A stretch of 64,000 bases of DNA. Source: Hexactinellida sp. DTS-2022 (taxonomy: Eukaryota; Porifera; Hexactinellida). The notes under the pieces were generated by a model. The model made no database searches, had not been told where the DNA came from, and saw nothing but the letters and a program-made list of their open reading frames with translations. Position 1 is the stretch's first letter, and every line of letters begins with the position of its first letter. The translations under genes were made by a program, and so were the position numbers. Positions 12,815 through 25,410 of the stretch are shown here, in pieces. The DNA lies in NCBI GenBank assembly GCA_028753945.1, contig JAPNXP010000007.1, positions 2,294,001 to 2,358,000 on the forward strand, written 5' to 3'.

Positions 12815-13756
12815 GTGGTGTAAACTTGGGGGATGCCGGGGTGCGACGGAAAATAATTGGGGCGCCAGCCCTGCCTGGCACCGCTATTATTTTATGTTCC
12901 AAAAGAAAATATGATTTTATGATTTTATAGGATAAAATATGAGAAAATAAGAAAAAATACTACCTATGATTTTTTGCTGCCAACAGAAAATTATCTGTAA
13001 TGCCGCTTGTGCTAAGATGTAGAATATCTTAATATGGAATATTAACCCGAAGGAAATTAAAGCGATTTGGAGCAAAACATTTTGAAATACATGAAATTAA
13101 GGCGAATTTTCTTTTTTTAATATTTAAGGTTATAAATCTCCTGATTATTAGGCCAGTGTAAATGGTAATATTGTTTCTTTTCCACACGAATTCTATCTGA
13201 GGATGAGGGCGGGCGGCGTTTCATTATCATTATCTCATTATTTCATGACGACAGAGTCAATAATTAAATGAGCAAATATTCTAATTTGTGAGAGCTTTAT
13301 TGATAACAAATGCAAACGTTGTGTTAATTAACAGTTAATCCTACCACAAAATTGGCAACGAACAGTGGCCTTACTTTGAAATGCAGGTAGAATAATGGAA
13401 ATAATGAATATATTCGTGCGGGAGTGATATCTGACGCGGGCGGTGAAGCTGAAACAAGATACAATTAACAGTGGCCCAAATATTATTTATTGTCCCAAAT
13501 AGGCTTCCAATCTACTTGCAAGACATGGTATCCTCTCAACCCTGTTGCACATCGGAAATATGTAGCTTGGAACTTTTCAATTCATCCTATAATTTGCGAT
13601 ATACGTAGTATGAATTTGGAGGAAATTAAGGTCATGGAAATTAATGCTGTAATACATTGGTTCTTTCCACTACCAAATGTCTCTAGTTGTTGGAAGTCGG
13701 TTTGCGCCATGTTGGCACCCTCATGTCCAACCTCGAAGTCTACGCCTCGAAGTCTA
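12815..13756. mobile_element. About 940 bp unidentified insertion
   Basis: The host frame stops at codons for SPYPPS (12795-12814) and resumes at LFQAKNQLMQ (13762 onward). CATCA is repeated at both borders (12810-12814 and 13757-13761), consistent with a 5 bp duplication. The left part is G+C-rich (GGGGGATGCCGGGGTGCGAC). No convincing inverted ends were found. A 98-codon open frame at 13490-13786 crosses the right border, so it is unlikely to be real. Confidence 0.4.
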
Positions 13757-14715
13757 CATCACTATTTCAGGCTAAGAATCAGTTAATGCAGCCAGATAAT
13801 CCACAGTTTCGTGACTATCTGAAAGAACATCTCAAAACCCATTCAGTGGCGCAGGCTTGCTAGAGTATGTTCCCAAAGTGGAACATCACGTTCTAGATAG
13901 AGGTTCCCTTCGGTCACGCTTGAAATGGGCGGAAGGAAGAACCTACATTTCATTCGCTGATGACTACATGTCATTCACTGTAGAACATTATGGCAATGCC
14001 ACCGTTGTATTTGATGGCTACATCGGAGGTCCAACAACAAAGGATAATACCCATCAGCGACGACGAAGAAAGAATCTGGTTGGCAAAAAAGGTATATATC
14101 ACCGACGCAACCGTCTTCATTGGGAGTAAGGAGGACTTCCTTTCCAATCAAGTCAACAAACAGGCCTTCATCTGTCTCATTTCTGAACGTATGAGAGAGA
14201 GAGGTTGCCACGTGATACAAGCTGAGGGGGATGCCGATGGTGCCATTATGAGGCAGCAGTATCAATGGCAACCTTTATAACAACAACGCTCATAGGGGAG
14301 GATATTGATCTGTTCGTTCTGTTGTTGCACTGCACATTTAACAACAATGCAAAGAAGATTTATTTCCGCTCTGATAAAGGGATACCAGCAGTAGTAAAGG
14401 TCTTAAAGCAGATGCTTGGATACAACATCTGCCACAGCCTGCTGTTTCTTCACACATTCACCTGGTGTGACACAACTACCAGCATTTTTGGGATCAGGAA
14501 AAGTCTGCATTGCACAAAATTATGAAAGAAGATTCCGTCTTACAAAGTTACGCTAGGGTATTTTCTACACCAAAGCAAGACCCAGCTGTGATAGTAAGCA
14601 CTGGTTGCAAACCCATGATTGCATTGTTCAATGCATGGCCGGACTACGGTATGTTGAGGCACCTAAGCTAAATGAGTGTCGGAGGATATACCTGATAAGT
14701 TTTAAAGGATATAAC

Positions 14716-15699
14716 TAAAACCCCGGTTAGAGGAACCAAGGATAGTAATTTCGTTTGTAAAAAAGAGGCGAATACAATAGAAGTGGAGGCTAAGCACTGA
14801 AATGAGAGGATGAACAAGTCTTCCTAATACAAGTTAGTTACATCCAGTCGCCCCTACTATAAGCAAGCAATAATATGTAAAGGCTTCACAGTATCAATTA
14901 ATTAGGATCGGACATCAATACAGTTACTTAAGACTATGCATAATCACAAAATTTCTTTTTCGGAACCTTTTGGCGAGCAAATTTTTCTATGTTGTCATAA
15001 TAGGTGCCAGTCCTAAACGAATCTTGGAATAGCATAAAGATATTAAAGCCAATATAATCGGAAGCTCATAAAAAGTGCGGCTGCGAAGGCCTTCCCTACT
15101 TTGATGGCCTTGACAGCAATAGAGACCCCAAACTTGCGAAAGCCCCCAAATCTTCATAAACCTGGCCGTAGCCATGGAGGTTCCTATACAAAATAGACCT
15201 ATATGGTCATTATATATATCGGAAATTTGATGCTGAGTACGAATACTACAACAATGAGTTCTTTTAAATGCATTTGAAATGGCTAACAGATTTGCACAAA
15301 CTAGGGATTTGGGAAAGGAAACCAACTTTTGGCCCACATTTCTTTGCACTTCTGGTTGTCCGATTTCGCAAGACATTAGTATGTTATATGTTATTCCCCA
15401 TACTTGTTACTACGGAAAATGCAATAAAACAATTTCTTGCAATTTTCTTGGGGTCATAAAGCATATTGACCTGACTATAAACAGAGCCGGCAATTCTTAA
15501 ACTTATGAGTCTTGAAAAATTGATGGATACAATAATCCGTAATAAAGTCAAAGATTGGATGGTCTTGTTGTCAAGAATGTTAGTAAACATACATATCTTG
15601 TAACTTTGAAAGAATTGGATTTATGTCGGTATGGGAATCACTGGCGGCTTCGTCTGAGGTGAATAATTTGAAGAAATATGTAAATTATATTATTTACAA
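14716..15699. other. Unassigned interval with short open frames
   Basis: Minus-strand open frames at 14987-15376 (129 codons) and 15384-15590 (68 codons) are unusually long for the local composition, but I do not recognise them. They may belong to the P-like remnant just upstream on that strand, yet the residues do not follow that family. Confidence 0.3.
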
Positions 15700-16400
15700 G
15701 GTTGTTGTGAAAATAGGTTCAGGTGCTCGAGACTTTGAGTCGGCGTTATTTTTCGAGAATCTGACTTGATAATCTGACCCAGACATCATTCTATACGACC
15801 TAAAATGAGTTTAGCGGGTCAGTTTGTAAGAAATAAATAGGTAAGGAAGAAAATCAACATTGAGAAATTAAATGGTTGACTAGAATCGGTAGCGCATCAC
15901 AAGTAGAATTGAAAGAAGTAAAGTCTGTGGACACAATTTGCTATGTTCTTCCGAGTAATAATATCCAGGCAGTGAGCCAGTAAACAATGCAATTAATAAG
16001 CTCAAATCTAGAATCATTGTATACTACTTGTTTGGAATATTAATCATTCAAACGTTTATTTTTGTTCGGCCGAATAACGTTAACAATTTCCAGACCATAA
16101 CTATGATATCGATGAATTCAGCGGTATGGTTTTTAAAACGTTCGAGGATACGTTCGTTGGAAAACTTGAGAGCAGCGCTGGTAGAGTCGTAGAAAAACCG
16201 GAGAGCTAAATAACATTTTGGAGCTCTAACTTCGAAGGCCAACATACTTTGGAAGCGCGACTTGGTGCAAGTTTTGCAATGCTGTTCTGCTCTAACCAAT
16301 AAATCTCACGAATATCAGCGAAGGAGGAAGTCTGTAGGTTTAGAGGATATCGAGTTTAGGTTGGAGAAAATCTTCGAGTTGTTAAAACAGGTTTATAACT
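15700..16400 (-). pseudogene. Second P-element-like transposase remnant
   Basis: On the minus strand the order is SSFADIREIYWLEQNSIAKL (near 16345), then LALRFFYDSTSAALKF (16220-16160) and EFIDIIVMVWKLL (near 16100). Near 15800 comes RSYRMMSGSDYQVRFSKI, which corresponds to GLYRMMSGAQYHITFTQI in the 2.8-6.4 kb element. These are the central and C-terminal blocks of THAP9/P transposases. Frames are broken, the THAP finger and catalytic block are absent and I find no inverted ends. It is clearly diverged from both other P-like elements in the window. Confidence 0.7.
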
Positions 16401-16429
16401 GAAATTGTTGTAAAGCGCTACGGATAACT

Positions 16430-16535
16430 ACCTAATTTATATGGATTTTTTGGTTAATTGGGAACTACGCTTAATTGGGACAAGAAGACTGAAAGAAAGT
16501 TGCCCCAATTAAGCGGAGTAGACTGTACACTAACC
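16430..16535. repeat. Tc1/pogo-type terminus
   Basis: The segment contains ACGCTTAATTGGGACAAG and, facing the other way, CAGTCTACTCCGCTTAATTG (RC, ending at 16533). CAGT...CCGCTTAATTGGG ends occur in Tc1/mariner-pogo elements. The two words are about 40 bp apart, so this is a solo end or a very short MITE. Confidence 0.4.
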
Positions 16536-18477
16536 AATTTTCAACCACAGGATTTTATTTCAACCACAGGATTTTCTAACATGACAAAATATGCTTATTG
16601 CAGCACATTAAAGGCTGTTTAAACTAATCTGAAATGAAGTTAAATATTTTGCTAAATTTATAAATTTCACAACATTGTGATTCAAGTGATTTATATCCAA
16701 TATCCGTGAAGTGGCATAAGTCTCCCTACCACTTGCCACTTATGTCATAATTGGCACAATTGGGAATCTTTCTGTATCTGAGTGGAAAATAATCGTGAAA
16801 ACTAGAAATTAACACATAGAGTAATTCTACCATGTAGTATTCAACTCTGAAATTAGAATTTATATATTGTAATTGCCAGATAATCATCAGAAGTAAAATT
16901 TTTAATTAGATCACTGTATAGTTGATGAGTTTGACACCGCCAAAAAAAATGTAAATTCTAAATTTTCAATTTTATTATTCTAAACGAATTGTTATAAATA
17001 GACATGTTGAAGCACCTACAAATGTTATAATGCTCCCTGAAGCTTGATTGCATGAATACAAAATATTGTTGTTCAATTACCTTTGGCCGATTAGAATAAA
17101 GCTTAACAGTATTTTCATATGTTAATGGCAAATGGCATTTACCTAGCACTTTGGAATCCAGTTGTCTAATTTTTGAATTGAAAGGAAAAACTTAACAAGC
17201 TGAATTAAAATGAAACTTAATATATCAAATTTTGTTGTTGACATCTAAACATTCGATTTTACATATTTGGACTCAAAACGAATAAATCAATTGTTAAAGG
17301 ATCATTTTTTAAATTAAAGAGGTGATATTAATATAAGCAGAAAGATACTTGAAAAATCTTTACTGAATATTTTTGTCCATTTTTGTAGTTTTATTCAATT
17401 TTTATGCAGACATTAAATTTTGATAATCACAAATACTTTCGAGGAGTCGTAAGTCATGTGTGGTAGTGCGCAGTATTGAGGTGTGCACCTTGAAGCAGAA
17501 AAGTGAAAATTTTCAACGTTTGTAACACGATATCAGCATTTTATAACAAAATGCAACATTTTCAGAATGGTCCAAAATTGCGTGACATACATACATCAAT
17601 ATGGTAAAACTGGGAATTGATAGTCTATGTCAAAATGTAAAAAGATGTGTAACAACGAGATTAATGTAATTGTCGAAAATTCTAAAATTTGTGAATATTT
17701 TTAAGTTCATTTTCAAACAATACTTTTAAGTAGATGCATGCATGTTTCAGGATTAATTACAAATAAATAAAAATACCAAAATTTGATAGAAGGAGCTTCC
17801 AGATGTGAGAAAGACGTCTTCGTCCCAATTGTTGACTTTACCCATTCTTGAAAGAACAAATGGCAATCTAGTGATACTTTCAAAAAATCACATTAAGTAC
17901 AAGATTAAATATAGCAATAATGTTCTAGAGAAAATCAGAGAGCATAGCGATTAGAGAAGATGTGGATCCATTGGAAACAGCTACTCATATTTGCTGGCTA
18001 TAAACAAGGTTACTAATTATACCATAAGGCTATAAATTCCTTTTCACCTTTTGTAGAAAATACTCCCATAGCAGAGGGGTAAGGACAATTCCAAATTGGA
18101 TGGGAATCTTTCTATCGAAAGTAATTGACCACATATTTGAATCATATTAGAAATTGAATTCCCTTTGATATGTAGTAAATAGCTATACATAATTGCCGTT
18201 ATTTTCACATGGCAGGAATTGGTATATGTGGTAGCTAATAACCCGGTGTATAAATTAAAGATTAATTCAAAAATATTTCAAATTCCTGGATGTGGTACGG
18301 ATTTCAAAGATGTAACATATCTATTGGGTGGCGCAAAAATAAAATTGTCCAAGAGACCTTTGAGCAGAAAAAAAGGTTTATTCTGCTTTGATAGGTTTGC
18401 ATGTAATATTTCAGCCCTGTGATATTATTTTAGAAGCTCTCCAAATATATTATTTATCTTACATATACAGTATCCGT
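16536..18477. other. A+T-rich interval, nothing recognised
   Basis: Nearly 2 kb without a supported gene. It includes a short direct repeat TTTCAACCACAGGATTTT (near 16540-16575). No inverted ends, RNA gene or known protein was seen. Confidence 0.35.
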
Positions 18478-18529
18478 ACGAAAGTATTCGACCACCCAAC
18501 ATTTTCCCTTTGAAAATAGTACTATAGTA

Positions 18530-21329
18530 GGCCAAATTAGGGATGACCGGGATCACAATTTAGCCGGGACCGGGATAGGTGCCGGGATTTTGAGATTTTA
18601 GCCGGGACCGGGACCGGAACCGGGATTTTATAAGGTCCTTAAGTAGTTAATTTCCAGCTATAGCTGTTTTTTCTTGAAGAATCCAGATATTATAACCTTT
18701 TAAGTTTTTACAATGTTTTTTATCATCATCTAATTGGTTTACGGAAAGACCGATATTGAGAATTTGTGGTTCATTCTAACACTTAGCAGTGGTATCTCTC
18801 TCTACGTAATATTGTATTATTGTATAACATAATGTTGTCTACTCAAGTACTTTCTAAAACTAAAACTAGTAAATACACAAAACTAAACTGTCCAGTCAGC
18901 ACTATGTAAATTTTCAATACTGTCTTCTAAGCCTGTAATAACGTGATCCACTTCACTTACTGGTTTCAGTAGCTCAGTATTGTAGCCAATTGCGCGCAAA
19001 TTGAATTTAAGAAACAGAAGCCTTTCAATATTTTGTGGGAGCAACCTGATACGTTCATTGCTGCTGACATTCTTTGCAACTTTGACTCACGTTCACTTGC
19101 GCAAGATCCAATGGGCGCGCACAAATATTTCTTTGCAAGTTGTGTCAGCTGAGGCCATTGTATAGCCCTTACCTTCCAGTAGGCCAATGGATCATCATCC
19201 CTAGCTATTCGCTTTTCAGTAAAATAAGCACTCACTTGCGCCTCTAGTTCGCGGGCTTCATCAGATTCTTCATCAGTATCTTCAGAAGAACTGTCTAGAA
19301 CAGACTCCCACCCATTTCTCTAAGCCGAATGTGCTGCTCTAATTTCACTGCTGACCTGGCTTTCTTGTGATGCCGGAATGGTGGTGATAGTATTCAATTT
19401 AGTAATCAGTAATTCTCTAGCAAATGTCACATTTTCTCGTTGGATAAACCCACGAGATTTGTACCGAGTGTCCAGGAGTGTTGCGATTGCAAACAACTCA
19501 TTTGTTTCAATATTTCCAAAGTGTTCACGGCAGTCACCACCTTGAAAATACCTGTGCATTTGGATTAAAAGCTGCGTTTTCATTGTCCCTAAACCTCTGC
19601 TATCGATTAATCCCAATTCGTGAATGATATACTTCACCGATGGAATCGCCTCCGAGATACATGCGCGCTCGCGTTCACCATCATTCGTGACATCTGCAAA
19701 CGGCTTCAATAGACAAATCACCTTCGGAATTAAGTCCCAATAATTTGATGTCAGCATTTGATCCAACTTCAAGTCCATCTCGGGGTCATCTTCACATCTA
19801 CGAATGACGCGCTTCTGTTGTTCTAGTCTCACAAGCATGTCATAGTAGCTGCTCCATCGTGTTTTCTCACCCAATATCAAATTGTTGTGCGGCATCTGCA
19901 TTCCATCTTCACCTTCCAAAGCTGTTTGATGCTTAGAAAGAATGTGCATTGCTTTCGGACTACGCTTGAAATGAGACACTTGTTTGTTAGCCCGGATCAT
20001 CATTAAGTTCACACCACTTTGTTCAAAATTTGAATGTGTAACAACCAACTGTAGAGTATGCAGGAAGCATCCTGCACTTGGCCATTTATTTAGAATCATT
20101 GCATTGACCATGTTTAAGGCATTGTCACGCAAAACTGCATGCAACTTATGTTTCAGGTTCCATTCTGCCATTATTTGACTTAGCACATATGCAATGTTTT
20201 GAGCTGTGTGTGATTCATCAAATGAGAAACACTTTAAAACCACCATTTTGGGCTGCCAATTATCGTCGATGAAGTGCACTGTTGTGCTGATGAAGCTGTG
20301 CACACTTTGAGATGACCAGATGTCTGTAGTTATGGAGCAAGATTTGAAGCTATCACGTAGGAGTATTTGCACATGTTGATATACTCGCCTATACATATTT
20401 GGGATGATATTAAGACGCAATTGTTTCTCACTTGGGATGTCAAATTTTGGGTTAAGTTTCTTAATCATCACCTTGAAACGATCGTCTTCCACAACAGTAT
20501 ATGGCAAGACTGCATTACAAATCCACTCAGCTAGACGAAAGGTGAGTGACTGCTGTTCTTGATGATATTGTGGCCACCTTCTATGCAGTTCAAAAGTTTC
20601 CTGGATACTCAATTGTTTTGGAATGCTAACGCTTGTGCTTGTGGTCAATTTGTAGATCTCCTTATTATCCTCTTTCTCAGTCAGTTTTTGCCTCTTTTCA
20701 TCTTCATGACCCTTCTTTACTTCATCTGCTTTTTTGAACTCATCAGGGTGGTGCGACTTCAAATGACTCCATAATCCCTTTGTCGAGTAGGCATTTTGTC
20801 GGAGCCCGAAACAGCACGAGGAACAACTCGAGATTTTGAAGAACACTTCTCCGCAATGCACCATGCAGTTGAATTATCCGACTCGTCAACATCGAAGTAT
20901 GTCCACACACCAGATTGCTTCCTTTTTAACGCTGATGTTGCCATAAAATACTAAAAAAATACGAAACCAAATTCGTATCCGTATCTATATATACACACAA
21001 AATAATTATATGAGGTTGAACTACAACGAATATGATTATTCTCGCTCTCGCAATATGTTTTGATGAAAACGAAAAGTTCTGATACTGGTAACTGAGCTCC
21101 ATATAGAGATTCATTATTAAATAACAATTTATACCGTTATAGTAAGCATTCAAATGTGATATTTAATGTATCAATTAAGAAGTATATTTACTATAATGAG
21201 GTATAAAATATCCCGGCAAAATCCCGGGAAATTATAACGATCCCGGCTGAACCGGGACCGGGACTAAATAGGCTGATTTTGACGGGACCGGGATTTTGCC
21301 GGGAATCCCGGTCGAACCCTAGGCCAAAT
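18530..21329 (-). mobile_element. BED-finger hAT transposon, nearly complete
   Basis: The element spans 18538-21321 and is flanked by the 8 bp duplication GGCCAAAT (18530-18537 and 21322-21329). The ends are TAGGGATGACCGGGAT on the left and, reverse-complemented on the right, TAGGGTTCGACCGGGATT. Many GGGACCGGGAT words lie within about 100 bp of each end, as expected for subterminal transposase-binding sites. The transposase is on the minus strand. This is the least decayed autonomous-type element in the window. Confidence 0.9.
18966..20944 (-). pseudogene. hAT transposase (zinc finger BED type), few lesions
   Basis: The start is an ATG at 20944 opening MATSALKRKQSGVWTYF. A BED-type finger follows (Cys pair then GLWSHLKSHH). 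One frameshift near 20800 moves into a 514-codon open frame (19320-20864) containing FTTDIWSS-like sequence (SITTDIWSSQSVHSF), VLRDNALNMVNA, RWSSYYDMLVRL and CLLKPFADVT, all standard hAT catalytic-core blocks. A single in-frame TAG near 19322 separates it from the acidic linker and the C-terminal dimerisation region DDDPLAYWK...LAKKYLCAPIGSCASERES. A last frameshift lies near 19070. The expected length, about 660 residues, is normal for ZBED-like hAT transposases. It would bind the element ends and excise in the nucleus; now disabled by one stop and two frameshifts. Confidence 0.88.
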
Positions 21330-21734
21330 CATATTGTTAAATGTATTTAAACTTTATGACATATTGCTAATTTAAATTTGGATTCGTATTCTACGCATTC
21401 GAATTACCAATTGTAGATGCTTTCAAATGATTACATATTAATACGGTTGAAAATTATCATCAAATGGTAGCATGTGCCACCTGTTCCAATCTCTCCATAG
21501 AGGCAATTTGGGAAAAGTGGTGCATAGTGGCACAGGATGATAATTTTTAGCCAAATCAAAAGGGATTGAATTGAAAGCTTCTACAATTGATATTTCGAAT
21601 ACGCAGAATACGAATTTGTAATCGAAATAGCAACATCTCACGTAATTTCAATACACTCTTCCATTGTTAAACCTACTTAGTACTATTATCAATAGGAACA
21701 TGTTGGGTGGTCGAATACTTTTGTCCGGGTAAGT

Positions 21735-22514
21735 TGAAATATATTTATAAAATCGTCATCATTTCTAAGGTAATCAAATTATTAACTTAAATATCGCGAA
21801 ATATTCAAAAATGCTACAAAGAAATACTCCGAAGGCAGTTTTATATCTGATATAATACTACGTACATTAATTAGTAGTGCTTTCGAGATAATTCCAAACA
21901 AAAATTAGGAAATATATGGGCTCTATGTGCATAAATCTTGCAATATCCCGAAATCATTAGCTTTATAGCATACAAATGTATTAAATTTGAGAAAAACGTG
22001 CCCCAAACAAATACTTTCATGAACTTTTTAAAATATTATATGTAAAAATAGAATTAAGAAAATAAAATGATAACTATTGAATAGAGTTTATAAAGAAATC
22101 AATAGTCTCGGTGGCCAACCTCTCAAAATAAGCTTATAATTTTGAATTTTAAATATACTCTAACAAAGCAAAATAAATCATATTTCTACAGCTCACACTG
22201 ATCTAGATTAAATCCTTCTTAGCGCCACCTTTAGCTTATCCACGATTTGGAGTAACAAGACATTTACCCAACTGTTAGACAAATATATAGACTTTGAGCC
22301 TAAACAAAGTTAATAATCCCATATTTCAAGCAATTTATGTCCAAAACTTTTGATCAGTTATACCTTAAGTTCCATGAATTTCAGCATATAGATTTACCCA
22401 TAAGAGAATTAGTGGATTGAATAAAATTCATAAATTTAAACGAAGGGTCTATTAATAAGTTGCAGTGATTTATAATTTTATACTAAATAAGCTAAATGTG
22501 TTAATATACCATCA
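21735..22514. other. A+T-rich interval, nothing recognised
   Basis: No open frame of note, no inverted ends and no RNA gene. Confidence 0.35.
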
Positions 22515-22692
22515 GTTCAAATCAGAGGCGGCGCCAGGATTTTCAGGTAGGGGAGCTCTGGGGGGGGGGCAGGGGGGATTTTAGGGGGGGGCACACTGTA
22601 GAACAATGTTATTCTAGAGGGGCAAGCCTCAAAAGAGGGGGGCCATGGCACCCCTTGCCCCCCCCCCCCCTGGCGCCGCCACTGGTTCAAAT
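22515..22692. mobile_element. hAT-type MITE with G-runs (CAGAGGCGG family), copy 1
   Basis: The element, 22523-22684, starts CAGAGGCGGCGCCAGG and ends CCTGGCGCCGCCACTG. The 8 bp duplication GTTCAAAT is at 22515-22522 and 22685-22692. The interior is dominated by G8-10 runs and the words GGGGCACACTGT and AACAATGTTATTCTAG, shared with copy 2 at 43823-43966. Confidence 0.88.
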
Positions 22693-23000
22693 ACCAATAT
22701 TTTATATTCATCAATGGATTGTAAATTATCAATAATTCCAGTCATTTTTAAGTTCTACATATTTGGTGAAACCTCATGTTTATAATTTCAAGGCAGGACC
22801 GTGCCACTAATACAAACTGCCCAGGTCAAACCTGGGCAGAATTTTTCCAGACCAGGTTGACCTGGCCATATGACCAGCTCATAACCTGGTCATTTAACCA
22901 GGTCAACCAAAACAATATTTAAAGTTTAAACTAGTATAATTTTCTAGCGAAACTCAAATAAAGGAAACTATGAATAATATTAAGAGTTTAAGAACTATTT

Positions 23001-25236
23001 CTACTTTAGTGCCATCTGCATTCGCTTACATCCAAATATGTTCCTTCTTACTTGATTCTCGACGCAGAATTTTTCAGCAATAAATTCTGGGGAGATTTGC
23101 ACAGTGATATCATAATTTAAAGTCAAGGCAATCAAGTCATTCAGACGATGTTGTGTCTGTGAAGCACGTAGGTAGTTGCGGATACGTCTCATTCCGCTGA
23201 ACTGCCTTCCACTGTACTGGTAGTAAACGGAATAAGCATAATCAAACGACATAACAGCATCGTTGTTGGCATATCGCGCCTCATTACCGCAGATGTACGA
23301 AACATAGTTATGAGTTCCATAAGTGTGCACTCTCCATTACGTCGCCATAGTCATTTATTTCATATGTGAGCAAATGGATGTCTATGTCCTTTGGAAAAAG
23401 TTTCTCGATAACTGCACTAGCTTCACATTTTAGTTGTCTCTTGTTTTCTTCGACTAATGCACCCATATCATCTGCATCTTCACCATCTGTGGAGATGAGT
23501 TACTTTTTCAAAATAATGCTGATATCATGTAGGAGTTGATTCTCAACGCGTTTCTCCATGGATGTCAAAATCGAGTTGTAGACTTCATCAAACTTTCCCT
23601 GGAAGTATTCGTTAATACAAGGTACTGAAATAGCTCGGAGTAGCCTGGTAGGGAGCTGTGGTTCATCAATTCCAGACAAATTTGCTCCTTGTCTAACAGT
23701 TGTATAAAACATGTCAAACTTGTGACTCCGTGACATAATTGCTGATTTTAGTTTAGCAATGTGTTCCCCTCCTTCTACAACTGTGATTTCAACTTTCTGT
23801 AAAGAAGTGTTTGTGATATCGAACTGACGAATGATTTTGTAAAGAAGATTGAAGTCGAAGTAGGTCTCAAAACGCATTAACTTGTCTGCATACCCCCTAG
23901 CTTTGGCTCCAGCGAGATCTTTTTTCTCGCTCATTGCAAGACACGCTCTCACAACTTGACCATAAGCAGTGAGAAATTTACCAACACAATCTGCCCTCGT
24001 GGTCCAACGAGTAGCTGAAAGTGTGCCCAATGACAACATATAGTTTACCAGAGGCTCAGGACAAACGAGATCTGCTTCATCGAATATATGCTTCAATTCC
24101 TCCTCTAATGGATCACCAGCACAGTCTAATATAGTCCTCTTTCGTGATGCAGATCCTTTTAAGTACCATAGCAACTCAGTTAGGATCTCTGTTGATGGAA
24201 TACCCGACTTAGTAACGTCTTTAACCATAAGAGCCACGTTATGCGCTTTACATCTTAAGAACAAGATATGATCACCATATTCACTCCGTACGCGAGCAGC
24301 AAGGCCAGTATGCTGACAAGCCATTGTATTGCAACCATCGTACCCTTGTGCTTTAAATTATCTTTGTGCAATCCTACCAGGTTTAGGATTACGACCATGT
24401 CATTAAATAAATCCTCTGCCTTTCCCTCACGAGATTTGAATACACCCAAACATAATTCTTCAATCTCCAAAGAATTACTAACAAATCTTGCTGCTGCAGA
24501 CAGTTGAATCTTGTTATTTTTGTCAGTGGTCTCATCTAGTAAGAAGGCATAAAATTAATTATTTGTGACCTCCGAGGAGTCTAGAGTAGAGTTCTTGGCT
24601 AAACATATAGATTATCTCATTTTGGACTTTTGGAGATGTGTATTGGTCACGAGCCAGTAGCGCACGTAAGTTGGAATGATATGTAGCAGTATGTTTGAGC
24701 AAGGTCGTAAGGTTTCCACGGGGTTCTGAGTAAAAGAAAATTCATCTTTCTTGACAGTTGTGCCACGGTATGCGATGCCTTGATTAGCAAGGTATTTAGC
24801 ACATCGAACAACCTCCACAAAACCATCAAAGTTTAGTTCCTGAGTAGTAGAGTTATTTGGATTGAGTAGTTCCATTACGTTGTTATACAAACCTTTGCCA
24901 AACAACTGATCCAAGAAGATAATAGCAATTTTGTGCATTTTGCTCTCTGCGTGGACTGACATAGCTTTTTTGCATCATCGAGTTAAATCCGTGATTCGTG
25001 TCAGTTGAATGTTTCCTAATCCAAGGCATATTTACTGATGGAGTGTAATGCATGCCCTTTGCAACAGATTCAATACAGATAGTGCAATGACAATCATCTT
25101 TCCCATTATCATATTCAACCCACTCAAAGTCTTTCTTCCATGATTCTTGAAAGCTACATCTATGTCTACTCTGTTGGGTATCAAGTTTCATTCGTTTCAC
25201 TTCAGCAGCGTAGCTAAGTGTACTTTGCGAAGTCAT
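23001..25236 (-). pseudogene. ZMYM1-like hAT transposase, broken
   Basis: On the minus strand an N-terminal TTF-type finger region (SFQESWKKDFEWVEYDNGKD, CTICIE) lies at 25236-24970. A Phe-rich middle follows. The 274-codon open frame 23500-24324 holds QHTGLAARVRSEYGDHI, RCKAHNVALMVKDV and TRWTTRADCV, blocks typical of ZMYM1/DUF4371-like hAT transposases. The C-terminal part, 23001-23330, contains FSGMRRIRNYLRAS and LNDLIALTL, the family's dimerisation end. At least four frame changes or stops separate the pieces, so no full protein can be made. Confidence 0.82.
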
Positions 25237-25410
25237 GCTAGATCAAATCAAATTATATAGTTATGAGTATTAATTAAATAAATAATATACATAAGTATAA
25301 TGCACTGAAAAAAGTGGACTTCATCTATAATTTAGATATTGGGTCTATTTACTAAATACATGTAATTAAATTGATTATAATATATATCGCTTTGTTAGTT
25401 ATATAATAGC

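Larger units (their letters stand above)
9540..14715 (+). pseudogene. Large multi-domain invertebrate repeat-family gene with flap-nuclease-like C-terminus
   Basis: Fragments in all three + frames join into one long protein of a family I have seen as repeated uncharacterised proteins in invertebrate genomes; I know no accepted name. In order: a C-x2-C near 9600 with YHRSC near 9800 (possible zinc site); KIGRPKDSDQDQEF and EENDEEHW (9880-9970); GLKERDC onward with YLKSRLLKHNG (10440-10770); a 210-codon open frame (10788-11420) with IAPLQLGLAVHIHHLF and DGKETFHGMG; then ADRTGSWQMHLHALS (12030-12080), TRGSGMTEHQRALW (12300-12345) and EASLRNKITGVNANKD (12510-12560). The last part, 13800-14715, has VVFDGY, KDNTHQRRRR, EGDADGA, TLIGEDIDLFVLLLH and FTWCDTT. 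This acidic spacing resembles PIN/flap nucleases. Many stops and frameshifts make it dead. Two insertions (10018-10435 and about 12815-13756) split it. Transposon protein or repeated host gene cannot be decided here. Confidence 0.6.
18478..21734. mobile_element. Older Tc1-like/foldback element split by a hAT insertion
   Basis: The two edges share AAAGTATTCGACCACCCAAC (18490s) and its reverse complement (near 21703-21723), preceded by degenerate CAGTATCCG-like ends. CAGT...AAAAGTATT ends are typical of Tc1/mariner elements. The right part, 21373-21627, is an imperfect foldback with arms of roughly 100 bp centred near 21500 (TTCGTATTCT..CG.ATTCGAA against its complement). The 18538-21321 hAT element lies inside. 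Confidence 0.55.

Noticed and set aside
13490-13786. 98-codon frame as a gene
   Set aside because: It crosses the right border of an insertion into another gene.
14987-15376. 129-codon minus-strand frame as a gene
   Set aside because: It is long for the composition, but I recognise no motif, no neighbouring exon and no link to the P-like blocks; left as unassigned.
22517-22732. 71-codon proline-rich minus-strand frame
   Set aside because: It covers the G-run MITE and its flank.
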